From IMG/VR virus record IMGVR_UViG_3300025313_000065, positions 1 through 38,031 of that record: a DNA stretch of 38,031 bases. One strand, given 5' to 3'. This document shows positions 1 to 6,180 of the stretch, in pieces (position 1 is the first letter of the stretch; the number at the start of each line of letters is the position of its first letter). A program made the position numbers and the translations under genes. The DNA is from a virus. The notes below the pieces were generated by a model. That model worked only from the letters and a program-made list of their open reading frames with translations, was not told where the DNA came from and searched no databases.

Positions 1-210
1 GTTGGCGGCGGCGTCGGCGGCGGCGTAGGTGGCGTCGGCGGCGGCGTAGGCGGCGGCGTGGGCGGCGTCGGCGGCGTAGGTGGCGTAGGCGGCGGCGTAG
101 GTGGCGTAGGCGGCGGCGTAGGTGGCGGCGTGGGCGGCGTCGGCGGCGTAGGTGGCGTCGGCGGCGTAGGTGGCGTCGGCGGCGGCGTAGGTGGCGTCGG
201 CGGTGTAGGC
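1..210 (-). repeat. GC-rich codon repeat coding for Ala/Tyr/Asp/Thr hexads
   Basis: About 70 consecutive codons are nearly all GCC (Ala), interrupted every second to fourth codon by TAC (Tyr), GAC (Asp), ACC (Thr) or CAC (His) when read on the minus strand. The commonest unit is 18 bases long. The plus-strand reading would be a Gly/Val repeat. The regular spacing of Tyr/Asp suggests an amphipathic helix. The array continues off the left edge. Confidence 0.85.
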
Positions 211-612
211 GGATTCCTTCGTGCGGTCAGTTCCGTCGAGCCAATTTTTCGCCCAGTCTGCAAATGATTTTCTTTTGTAGACTTTGAGCGCGCAGAGAAT
301 TCCGAAGTGGATTTTCGCTTCGAGTGAAATCTCCGGCAACTCGACTGTCTCGAATGTCGTACCGGATTGGCACCCGGACTTTGTCCCGTCGGAGATGATT
401 TTACCATGCGGGACGAACCGCCGCGCGATGAGACTGTCGAAATTCCTATGTGCTGGATTCATCAGCACCGCGAGAATCGGATCTGAGTAGAAGTGGATGA
501 CCGTGTCAGAACACAATTCCATCATCCCACCGCGCGCGGCGTGAGTGACGCCGTTGCCCCAGGTCGTGCCGCCGAGCGTTCGGTTGTTAGAATCCATCAA
601 TTTGACGTTCAT
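1..612 (-). CDS. Phage protein with alanine-rich repeat tail (C-terminus beyond left edge)
   Basis: The frame is open on the minus strand from ATG at 612 to the window edge, so the protein is at least 204 residues and incomplete. The first 130 or so residues are ordinary globular sequence (MNVKLMDSNNRTLGGTTWGN at the start) and end in a Trp-rich stretch around WAKNWLDGTDRT. From there to the edge the protein is almost only Ala, Tyr, Asp, Thr and His in short units such as ADATYA and AAAHAA. Such Ala-rich helices occur in phage and plasmid proteins of unknown function. The start overlaps the stop of the upstream SWIM gene by four bases (ATGA), so translation is probably coupled. It is the last visible gene of the early operon. 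I do not recognise a function. Confidence 0.7.
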   Translation of the reverse strand, partial: MNVKLMDSNNRTLGGTTWGNGVTHAARGGMMELCSDTVIHFYSDPILAVLMNPAHRNFDSLIARRFVPHGKIISDGTKSGCQSGTTFETVELPEISLEAKIHFGILCALKVYKRKSFADWAKNWLDGTDRTKESAYTADATYAAADATYAADATYAADAAHAATYAAAYATYAAAYATYAADAAHAAAYAAADATYAAADAAAN

Positions 613-1037
613 TTCACACCTACTTTCCAATTCGTTTGTTCAAGGTGAATCATCACAGCCATTTGGTGCTTGCAGATAAATACCTGGTCAATCGCGCTGG
701 AATGGTTTTTGAGATAGTCCTGGCAGTTGCAGGTATGCTCGCGCGGATTCACCTGGTAGAAATGGTTCGCGTCGTTCTGCGATGCGATTTGATAGTTGCC
801 GTTGAACAGGCGGTCGATATGATTGCGCTCGGCAATCTCAATCGCTTTTTCCGTTCGGGTTGCATCCACGTTCCATTTCAACGCGAGACGGGTCGCGATT
901 TGGCGCGGGGTTTCGGTCAAGTTTGGGTTGTGGATCGGTTCGCCGGTCACGAGCATTCGAGGAAGTGAGTCCATTGTGATTTCCATTCTGCGCCGGCTCT
1001 GCGGTGCGGCACTGACCGTCTCAATGGTAAAGGCCAA
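609..1037 (-). CDS. SWIM zinc-finger protein
   Basis: A 142-residue protein with a C-terminal SWIM zinc finger: Cys103-x-Cys105, then Cys122-x-His124, the CxCx(n)CxH pattern of that family. SWIM fingers bind DNA or proteins and occur in recombination-associated proteins and transposases, so a DNA-metabolism role is likely; the exact role is unknown. The first TTG (1037) lies directly after an in-frame stop and has AGGA about ten bases upstream. An ATG at residue 18 (position 986) is the alternative start. The gene follows the 55-residue gene closely, and its stop overlaps the start of the Ala-rich gene. It is probably transcribed from the promoter at 1222-1249. Confidence 0.75.
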   Translation of the reverse strand: MAFTIETVSAAPQSRRRMEITMDSLPRMLVTGEPIHNPNLTETPRQIATRLALKWNVDATRTEKAIEIAERNHIDRLFNGNYQIASQNDANHFYQVNPREHTCNCQDYLKNHSSAIDQVFICKHQMAVMIHLEQTNWKVGVK

Positions 1038-1040
1038 ATC

Positions 1041-1208
1041 TCATTTTCCTGTTCTCTCCCACAAAATTGTCGCGCGTTGCTCAATTGTCAACTTTCGCAA
1101 CACTTGGCGATACTGTTCTACGGTTTCAAAGCGACAGGGCACTCTAAAGATAAAGCCGCTTTTCTTGGGTGCGCCGCGCCTGTTCGTTTTGGGTGTTTTG
1201 TTTGTCAT
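1041..1208 (-). CDS. Small basic protein, 55 residues
   Basis: ATG at 1208 opens a 55-residue frame ending in TGA at 1041-1043. The protein starts MTNKTPKTNRRGAPKKSGF, a basic arm of the RRGxPKK type often found ahead of small phage DNA-binding proteins. A predicted helical region rich in Arg, Gln and Glu follows (VEQYRQVLRKLTIEQRATIL). There is no Shine-Dalgarno sequence. The start codon lies 13 bases downstream of a consensus -10 box, so the mRNA leader would be only about seven bases. It is the first gene behind the strongest-looking promoter in the window, and the palindrome in that promoter could be its own operator. DNA-binding regulator is a guess. Confidence 0.6.
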   Translation of the reverse strand: MTNKTPKTNRRGAPKKSGFIFRVPCRFETVEQYRQVLRKLTIEQRATILWERTGK

Positions 1209-1221
1209 TTTATTCAATTCA

Positions 1222-1249
1222 ATTATAACACAAATACCCCTTTTGTCAA
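1222..1249 (-). promoter_or_regulatory. Sigma70-type promoter
   Basis: On the minus strand TTGACA (1244-1249) is followed after 16 bases by TATAAT (1222-1227): both hexamers match the sigma70 consensus exactly. The expected start of transcription is near 1215, seven bases before the ATG at 1208. It should drive the 55-residue, SWIM and Ala-rich genes. Confidence 0.8.
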
Positions 1250-1255
1250 GGGGTA
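1235..1255. promoter_or_regulatory. Perfect inverted repeat over the -35 box (operator candidate)
   Basis: TACCCCTT (1235-1242) and AAGGGGTA (1248-1255) form a perfect 8-base inverted repeat around a 5-base centre. The centre and right arm contain the -35 hexamer of the minus-strand promoter, so a dimeric repressor bound here would block RNA polymerase. It lies between genes and has no U-tract, so an operator is more likely than a terminator. Confidence 0.6.
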
Positions 1256-1320
1256 CTTGAAAATTTAAGGTTCCACCTCGCGCTGGAGCATCACGAGGAC
1301 TTGGGTACGTGTATAGGTTC

Positions 1321-2313
1321 TCACGATACCTGCTCCATTCGTTTCCGCCGCGCGCGTTCCAGCGGCGTCAACGTCTCATCAGTCTCCGCATTGCCATTAT
1401 CCGAACCTGTTATCCCCACTGTTTTCAGCGTGAGTACTGATTCCTCTTTCTCGCGCTCAATCTCCGCGAGCACGATCTTGATCTGCTCGCGTGACAGTTT
1501 CTCGCGGAACGGTTGGATTTCTTCATCGCTTGGCGTTTCACCCGGCGCGGGACTATGTAGATTCGCGGGGCTTTGCAAATAATCGCGAATTGCTGATGGG
1601 GTCGCGCGCGGCAGGCGGTAGGGTAACCGGCGCGTGACCTTGAATTGTCCATTCGCGAATTCAATTGCGCCGAGTTGTTCTTTCATCACGAGCGCCGCCG
1701 GCACCGGCGCAAAATCGCCGGGTATCATCACGAGCGTTAGAATCGAAAGTTCGTCCCAGCGATCCGCGCCTTTAATGTTGAATGAGTTCACGACCTGCGC
1801 GCCGCCGGCCCAGCGGTTGCGGATGTGTGCCGTGACGCTAATCAATTTCACTCCCCGCGACCACAACACGTTACAAATCGCCTCACTGATGAGATGATTG
1901 ACCACGCCGCCCTGGCCGCCGTAGCGGTTCGCGGTGATGTTCCCCGCGTCCATCCCGAATTGTTTCGCGTACTTCGCGGCGTTACGCGCGGCCTCCGCTT
2001 TCATGGCGGTTTCGAGTGGCGCGGTGTTGTCGATGATCGCATGAGTGAATCGACCCGTTGGTAGTTTCTCAATCTCCTGGATGAACACGTCATAGATTCC
2101 CAGCCCGCCGCCGCTCGCGCGCTCCGTCACTGGCACGTACAATCCAAAATGGAGTTTAGCATCCAGTCCCTCGCCCTTCTTCTCGAAATCGAAAAAGGCG
2201 GTCAATGCTGGGTTCTCGATTTGTGACACGAAATAGGATTTGCCGATGCCGCGATAGCCGGTGGTCTTGGTCACGCCGCGTAGTTCGTCCGGTAGAATAG
2301 ATTGGTTTGTCAT
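1321..2313 (-). CDS. Sak4-like RecA-fold ATPase (AAA_24 type)
   Basis: A 330-residue protein with Walker A GYRGIGKS at residues 19-26 and Walker B FTHAIIDN at 89-96 (Asp95). The compact fold with Walker A near the N-terminus and Walker B about 70 residues later is that of phage nucleotide-binding proteins related to Sak4 single-strand annealing recombinases. The last 90 or so residues are charged and probably helical (PGETPSDEEI onward), with no recognised domain. The ATG has GAGGAG nine bases upstream. It lies downstream of the membrane protein gene in the early operon. With the XPF-type nuclease of the same operon it could form a recombination or replication set. A different P-loop ATPase role is possible. 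Confidence 0.75.
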   Translation of the reverse strand: MTNQSILPDELRGVTKTTGYRGIGKSYFVSQIENPALTAFFDFEKKGEGLDAKLHFGLYVPVTERASGGGLGIYDVFIQEIEKLPTGRFTHAIIDNTAPLETAMKAEAARNAAKYAKQFGMDAGNITANRYGGQGGVVNHLISEAICNVLWSRGVKLISVTAHIRNRWAGGAQVVNSFNIKGADRWDELSILTLVMIPGDFAPVPAALVMKEQLGAIEFANGQFKVTRRLPYRLPRATPSAIRDYLQSPANLHSPAPGETPSDEEIQPFREKLSREQIKIVLAEIEREKEESVLTLKTVGITGSDNGNAETDETLTPLERARRKRMEQVS

Positions 2314-2344
2314 TGCGTCTCCTCGTAAATGACGATCTTGATTC

Positions 2345-2371
2345 CCTCGCGCGTCTCGATCAAGCGCGAGG
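2345..2371. other. Hairpin between two early genes
   Basis: CCTCGCGC (2345-2352) and GCGCGAGG (2364-2371) are perfect 8-base arms around 11 bases. The hairpin begins directly after the stop codon of the membrane-protein gene. On the minus transcript no U-run follows, so it may stabilise or slow the transcript rather than end it. On the plus strand TTATTTT follows, which would resemble a terminator for any antisense transcript. Confidence 0.5.
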
Positions 2372-3016
2372 TTATTTTGCTTGCGCGCGTTTGGCGCGGG
2401 CGATCTCCAGCGGCGTCTGGGGCTGAAAAGGGACTGGGACGGTTACCGTCTCCGGCGCGCTCGCGCCATCACTGGGAACGATGGTTGCTTGAATCGGTTC
2501 GGGTTTCGACGTTGGCTTGCGAACAATCGTTTTCGGCTCTTCGATTGGAGCAGAGATAGATGCTAGTGCGGCGATGACGACTCCAAGCGGCGGCATAATC
2601 GCAACCATTAGCGCCCACAAAAAATAGATTTGCTCACCGGCGCTGAATCCGAATATCTGGATCGTGCGGAGCGTTGCCGCCATTTCCGTTTTGCTCATCG
2701 AAGTAATGATGTACGGGGTGATCACGGTCGTTTCGATGAGCAGCATCAAACTGACGCAGCCAATTAAAATGTGTCCAATCCGCCGCATCCATCCCAGTTT
2801 GCTGTTGAGAAATGATTGGATGGTGTCAATGCCGTAGGTGATCGCGAGCATGATAGCGATGCCGCGCGCGGCGGAAGTGAGCGAAAATGAATGGGGCAGC
2901 ACATATCCGAAAAGGTTCGTGATTTGATACGGGTCTGCTTCGCCGGTCGCAGAAACCCATTGATCGATCATGACAATGAGTAAAATGGACGGAATGAGCC
3001 AGCGGGGTATTTTCAT
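2372..3016 (-). CDS. Four-helix membrane protein
   Basis: A 214-residue protein with hydrophobic segments at roughly residues 5-20, 45-65, 80-105 and 128-155, followed by a hydrophilic tail of about 55 residues rich in Pro, Thr and Lys. The tail ends in LEIARAKRAQAK, which resembles the ARRKRMEQ end of the neighbouring ATPase. The start ATG overlaps the stop of the small Cys gene (ATGA), indicating coupling. No catalytic motif is visible. Membrane proteins in phage early operons are sometimes exclusion or anchoring factors, but nothing here points to a particular role. Confidence 0.65.
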   Translation of the reverse strand: MKIPRWLIPSILLIVMIDQWVSATGEADPYQITNLFGYVLPHSFSLTSAARGIAIMLAITYGIDTIQSFLNSKLGWMRRIGHILIGCVSLMLLIETTVITPYIITSMSKTEMAATLRTIQIFGFSAGEQIYFLWALMVAIMPPLGVVIAALASISAPIEEPKTIVRKPTSKPEPIQATIVPSDGASAPETVTVPVPFQPQTPLEIARAKRAQAK

Positions 3017-3210
3017 TTATTTGTTTTCCCTTTTTTGTCTTTTATGTCTTGTTGAGATGATTTCGGCGTACAGCGGTTAGCGCGTCGATCTTTTTTAAGG
3101 AACTCCGCTATTTCATCATCAGCTACAAACAGACCGCACCGCGCGCACTCTATGCCCAGGAAATCTTGCATTGCGCGGGAATGGATTACTGTTTGCCAGT
3201 CATGTTTCAT
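3013..3210 (-). CDS. Small Cys-containing protein, 65 residues
   Basis: The chosen start is ATG 3210, which has a strong AGAGGAGG upstream and overlaps the stop of the nuclease gene by four bases (ATGA). A longer in-frame reading upstream would run inside the nuclease gene without its own ribosome binding site. The protein has one CxxC pair (ECARCG, residues 21-26), a further Cys near residue 48, and a lysine-rich end (DIKDKKGKTNK). It may be a half zinc ribbon or a metal-binding partner of the nuclease. The function is unknown. Confidence 0.6.
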   Translation of the reverse strand: MKHDWQTVIHSRAMQDFLGIECARCGLFVADDEIAEFLKKDRRANRCTPKSSQQDIKDKKGKTNK

Positions 3211-3992
3211 TCGTTTGCCTCCTCTTGAATTGACGTGCGAAATAAAATCTCGTTCTCGCCTAGTCCCAAAAGCTGGATCGATTTTTCGATGATACCACCT
3301 CCGATGCCAGCGACTTTGCAATATTCTGGACTGTGCCGGTCAGAGAGATAAGTCAGACAATTCGCCAAAGTTCCCTGCGAGTCGAGCAGCGCCCGCGCTC
3401 GCTCCGCGCCGAGCAGTGGGAATTGCGCGAGAATGTCCAAGCGCGGATCACTGCGAAACAGAATTTGTTGCGTCGGTCGGATGATTTGTTTCGCCGGCTC
3501 TTTCGCCAATCGTTCGAGTCGCATGACCCAGCACTTGACCCATTCTCCTATCAATCCATCGCGACCCAGGATTGACACCATGCCGCCGCGCAATTGCCAC
3601 CAGCACAATGCGCCATCGACCGCGTTCCAGCTGAATCCTGAATCCTGTCCATCCACGATACACTGTCCCTCCCGATTCGCTTTGAGGTCCGCGACGATGA
3701 GCAGCCAGGGTCGCGAGGTATGCTCGCGCATCCGGAATAGGATTTCTTCTAGGTCTGGAATCGAGGATGTGAAATCGCGGCCGCGCTTGACTTGGACGAG
3801 CAAGCCGTCGCGCAGGTGTTTGTGTAGCGCGGTGCGCGACGGTAAAGATTCATTTACTATACTCATCCTGGGTTGTGATAGTGGACTGACGAGCAAGTCT
3901 GCGCCGGTCATGGTCTCCAATCCCGGCAAAACTTGGGAGTCCGCGATCACAGCCTGCGTCCATTTAGTTACATCATTGGTGCGGTAGATCAT
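3207..3992 (-). CDS. XPF/ERCC4-type nuclease with C-terminal helix-hairpin-helix
   Basis: Read from ATG 3992 this is 261 residues. Residues 30-160 follow the ERCC4 nuclease pattern: GADLLVSP where XPF proteins have the GDY acid, then LLVQVKRGRDFTSSI at 64-78 where they have VERKxxxDxxxSI, then a strand RPWLLIVAD. Residues 184-243 are a double helix-hairpin-helix of the XPF/UvrC kind (LAQFPLLGAERARALLDSQG and VAGIGGG). The usual ERK is QVK, so the catalytic Glu is replaced by Gln67, while Lys69 and Asp73 remain. The frame stays open upstream through a GACCNC repeat with only GTG starts. ATG 3992 is preferred because the domain begins just after it, although its ribosome binding site is weak. 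Expected role: cutting branched DNA in replication or recombination. Confidence 0.72.
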   Translation of the reverse strand: MIYRTNDVTKWTQAVIADSQVLPGLETMTGADLLVSPLSQPRMSIVNESLPSRTALHKHLRDGLLVQVKRGRDFTSSIPDLEEILFRMREHTSRPWLLIVADLKANREGQCIVDGQDSGFSWNAVDGALCWWQLRGGMVSILGRDGLIGEWVKCWVMRLERLAKEPAKQIIRPTQQILFRSDPRLDILAQFPLLGAERARALLDSQGTLANCLTYLSDRHSPEYCKVAGIGGGIIEKSIQLLGLGENEILFRTSIQEEANE

Positions 3993-3995
3993 TTT

Positions 3996-4121
3996 GACCC
4001 CGACCACGACCACGACCGCGACCACGACCGCGACCGCGACCGCGACCCCGACCGCGACCACGACCGCGACCGCGACCGCGACCCCGACCGCGACCCCGAC
4101 CACGACCCCAACCACAACCAC
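3996..4121. repeat. Hexanucleotide repeat, 21 units of GACCNC
   Basis: Twenty-one tandem hexamers, GACC followed by AC, GC or CC (the last two begin AACC), fill the space directly upstream of the nuclease ATG. The unit is a multiple of three, so the nuclease frame stays open through it on the minus strand as Val/Ala/Gly codons. The plus strand reads as Asp-His/Arg/Pro repeats. It may be a hypervariable spacer, a protein-binding array or an N-terminal extension. Confidence 0.85.
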
Positions 4122-4160
4122 GAGATCAGGGATGAGCTTCGAAGCATGATCGCGTTCATT

Positions 4161-4505
4161 TCACTGCACCTCAATCAGTAAATTAGGTCGTGGCATTGAG
4201 GCAATCATGCCACCGAAATAGATAAACGTCGTTCCGCATGGCTCGATTTCCGTTGCCTCTGATTTGCCTGAGATGAATTCGTTGAATCGTCCAGTGTCCG
4301 GAATCCAGGCAGCGTTTTCCAATTGCACACCTTGAGCTGATACCGCGCGTACTGTACCGACATAGTAGTGTGTCGCAGTCTGGATAAAGTACTCCTTGCC
4401 AATCTCGAATGGATGATCTTGTGCCGGTCGCAAATTCACATTTTGAGATGTTTGAGATTTCGGAACATAGATTGTTCCGTCAATCGTGATTTCATCTTTT
4501 TTCAT
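4161..4505 (-). CDS. Phage protein of unknown function, 114 residues
   Basis: The protein starts MKKDEITIDGTIYVPKSQ and has a beta-rich core, GKEYFIQTATHYYVGTVRAV, followed by VQLENAAWIPDTGRF. I recognise this arrangement from uncharacterised phage and mobile-element proteins: a small beta domain with the motif AAWIPDTGRF. The ATG has GGGAG eight bases upstream. It lies between the 253-residue gene and the nuclease repeat. No catalytic residues stand out. Confidence 0.65.
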   Translation of the reverse strand: MKKDEITIDGTIYVPKSQTSQNVNLRPAQDHPFEIGKEYFIQTATHYYVGTVRAVSAQGVQLENAAWIPDTGRFNEFISGKSEATEIEPCGTTFIYFGGMIASMPRPNLLIEVQ

Positions 4506-4780
4506 TTTGCTCTCCCTGTTTCAACTTGGATAATTGCAAGTTTGGGCGGGCCGGGCTTGATACCGACTGAGACAGAATAGATGGTTACTGTCGCCGCGCA
4601 TCCGACGGTTTACTTCCAATCACTGAGACTGGAGTCGCTCCCACCCCCGGTCGGTCCGGGGTAACAAGTCTGACTGCTTCATCGTGCAGTTTCTCGCGCC
4701 ATCGGTATCTCGCGTGTCCATCCACGCCGCCGCCCAAACTTTTCGCTCCGCTCTGCTCCGCTCAACCCTGCTTCATTTTG
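4506..4780. other. Intergenic segment with a GC hairpin, no convincing gene
   Basis: This gap lies between two minus-strand genes. It contains a hairpin with six GC pairs, CCCCGG (4645-4650) and CCGGGG (4656-4661), and a 5-base loop. A minus-strand frame at 4585-4737 (TTG start, 50 residues) and a start-less frame ending in the ATGA at 4505 are both open, but neither has a good start and ribosome binding site together. A small gene broken by a frameshift cannot be excluded. Confidence 0.4.
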
Positions 4781-5542
4781 TCATGCTCTTCCAAATGACG
4801 CGACCACCGCGTCGATCTCATCAGCCGTCACGCCGATTTCCTCGCTGCGCTTCGCCAGCGCGGCCTTGACGATCTTCTCCGGCTTGTCGGCATATTCGGC
4901 GGCCAGTTGCGTACGCAGCTTTGCCCAGTCGGATTCCATTCCGACCCAAGCTGCTGGCACTGAGCCGTTCGCGCTCGCGACTTTCGGCGTAGGACTTGCA
5001 GGATTGTCGCCGGCCGCTGCGGCCTCGGCGGCTTTTTCGTTCGCGTATTTCTCAGCGACGAACGCGATGAGATCGGGAACCTCTTCGCCGGCCTGATTTG
5101 TTTTCGCCTTGCCCTTCGCCTTGCGATTCGCGAAGGTCTCATCGAATTCGGGCTTGAACGAAACGCGCGCCCAGTGCTCGCCGAGCTTGTCGATACCGGC
5201 CGTGCCCAACGCCGGCAGAACGATTTCCTTAAACTCGCGCGTCCACAACGAGACGGTGAAATAGCGGTCGCCTTGCCAGGTCACATCGCGACCTTTGACC
5301 GAATCTTTATAGACAATCGTCTGGAATGACGCGGTGGGCTTACCGAGGGCTTGTGCTTTTTCTTTCGCCGCGGCCTTCGACTTCGCGTTGTCAAAGTCGC
5401 AGGGGAAAAATGAATCGGCGTTGGACAGACCCGCAACGAAAACTTTGTAGCCCGTTTCGAGCTTGACTTTGCCGATGATGCCGCCGCCTGAGGATTCCTG
5501 TTGCGCGGTGGCGGTTAATTGACTGACTAGACTGTTTGACAT
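4781..5542 (-). CDS. Early phage protein of unknown function, 253 residues
   Basis: The chosen start is ATG 5542, with AAGAGGAG upstream; a longer in-frame reading would overlap the regulator gene. The protein begins MSNSLVSQLTATAQQESSGG and has an ordered region to about residue 150, including YKVFVAGLSNADSFFPCDF, GRDVTWQGDRYFTVSLWT and EHWARVSFKPEF. A linker rich in Ala and Pro and a helical C-terminus follow. It is the second gene behind the early promoter and lies in the same operon as a Sak4-like ATPase and an XPF-like nuclease. A single-strand-DNA-binding or recombination-accessory role is plausible from context only. I cannot name a family. Confidence 0.6.
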   Translation of the reverse strand: MSNSLVSQLTATAQQESSGGGIIGKVKLETGYKVFVAGLSNADSFFPCDFDNAKSKAAAKEKAQALGKPTASFQTIVYKDSVKGRDVTWQGDRYFTVSLWTREFKEIVLPALGTAGIDKLGEHWARVSFKPEFDETFANRKAKGKAKTNQAGEEVPDLIAFVAEKYANEKAAEAAAAGDNPASPTPKVASANGSVPAAWVGMESDWAKLRTQLAAEYADKPEKIVKAALAKRSEEIGVTADEIDAVVASFGRA

Positions 5543-5591
5543 ATCTACTCCTCTTGAATTTTGTTCCCCTAGGGGGCGTTCGGGGATTGAG

Positions 5592-5795
5592 TTAGGTGAC
5601 TTTGATCTTGTTTGCCTTGCCATCTCCTTTGCCAATTGATAGCTTCGCGGACTGCGCTCCCTCAATCAGAGGCAATACGTATTCAAGAATTTGCGTGATT
5701 GCATCTGCTTGAGTAACCTTGCCGCGCGCTCTGTCGAAGCGATCAAAAAGGTCACTGGAAATTCTGACGTTGAGTTGTCTGAATTCTTCTTCCAT
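5592..5795 (-). CDS. Ribbon-helix-helix-like regulator, 67 residues
   Basis: The N-terminus FRQLNVRISSDLFDRFDRA, followed by TQADAITQILEYVLPLIEG, fits the strand-helix-helix order of Arc/CopG-type DNA-binding proteins, with a basic lysine-rich tail. The ATG at 5795 has GGGAGG six bases upstream. It is the first gene of the minus-strand early operon and lies next to the divergent promoter region, so it could control both early and late promoters. The fold assignment rests on pattern only. Confidence 0.6.
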   Translation of the reverse strand: MEEEFRQLNVRISSDLFDRFDRARGKVTQADAITQILEYVLPLIEGAQSAKLSIGKGDGKANKIKVT

Positions 5796-5824
5796 TGCGC
5801 CTCCCGATATAGTTTTGCACTCTA

Positions 5825-5853
5825 TTTCTACTACATTTCTGCTAGTTTGTCAA
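5825..5853 (-). promoter_or_regulatory. Sigma70-type promoter for the early operon
   Basis: On the minus strand TTGACA (5848-5853) lies 17 bases before TAGAAA (5825-5830). The -35 box is perfect, the -10 box matches four of six. The first gene starts 29 bases further on and has a strong Shine-Dalgarno sequence. Confidence 0.6.
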
Positions 5854-6002
5854 GTGGCAATTTGCGTCAAGCCCAATCCTATGTGAAATCATACACGCGG
5901 GGTCATTTTCTCGCCTCTCAGGGGTTGTGGCGAGCAGGTTTTTGGAGATTTCGCTTAAGTTCCCTTATCTTCCCATGTTGGTTTTCGGCGCAAATTGGGC
6001 TA

Positions 6003-6031
6003 TTGCCAAATCCGGGAACGGGTAGTATAAT
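6003..6031 (+). promoter_or_regulatory. Sigma70-type promoter for the plus-strand operon
   Basis: TTGCCA (6003-6008) and TATAAT (6026-6031) are separated by 17 bases. The -10 box is perfect, the -35 box differs by one base. The first start codon lies 14 bases after the -10 box, which predicts a leader of only about eight bases. Confidence 0.65.
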
Positions 6032-6045
6032 GGTGGCATGGTAAG

Positions 6046-6180
6046 ATGAATGATCTCGTTTTCGCTTTCCTGTTCGGCCTGGCAATGGTGGTGATTATCT
6101 ACATCATCACCCGCATTGCAATCCAACACGAAAGAGACGATCCTCAACGATGGCTGCCCCCACCTCCCAAAATCAAGTGA
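6046..6180 (+). CDS. Single-span membrane microprotein, 44 residues
   Basis: The protein is MNDLVFAFLFGLAMVVIIYI followed by ITRIAIQHERDDPQRWLPPPPKIK. One hydrophobic helix covers residues 4-25 and a charged, Pro-rich tail follows. It is the first gene after the plus-strand promoter, with a very short leader and only a weak AAG upstream. Its end overlaps the next gene by 31 bases. The function is unknown; a small membrane modulator is a fair description. Confidence 0.55.
   Translation: MNDLVFAFLFGLAMVVIIYIITRIAIQHERDDPQRWLPPPPKIK

Larger units (their letters stand above)
5796..6045. other. Divergent control region between early and late arms
   Basis: This is the only place where leftward and rightward transcription start back to back. 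It carries one sigma70-like promoter in each direction and short direct repeats of TTGAC on the minus strand (TTGACG at 5865-5870, TTGACA at 5848-5853). No reading frame in it looks coding. It is the likeliest site for the early/late switch, and possibly for an origin, although no iteron array is visible. Confidence 0.6.

Noticed and set aside
1-210. CRISPR array from regular repeats
   Set aside because: The repeats are codon-periodic with no spacers and sit inside an open frame.
58-267. Gly/Val repeat reading frame on the plus strand
   Set aside because: It is the opposite-strand reading of the Ala-rich repeat; the minus-strand frame continues into normal protein sequence and has a coupled start.
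3933-4181. Plus-strand frame of Asp-His/Asp-Arg repeats and minus-strand frame of Ser-Arg/Ser-Trp repeats over the hexamer array
   Set aside because: Both are alternative readings of the GACCNC repeat, lack a convincing start with ribosome binding site, and have no normal protein sequence beyond it.
5562-5576. CCCCTAGGGG palindrome before the 253-residue gene as an operator
   Set aside because: It is short, lies inside the operon just upstream of a ribosome binding site, and no promoter hexamers are next to it.
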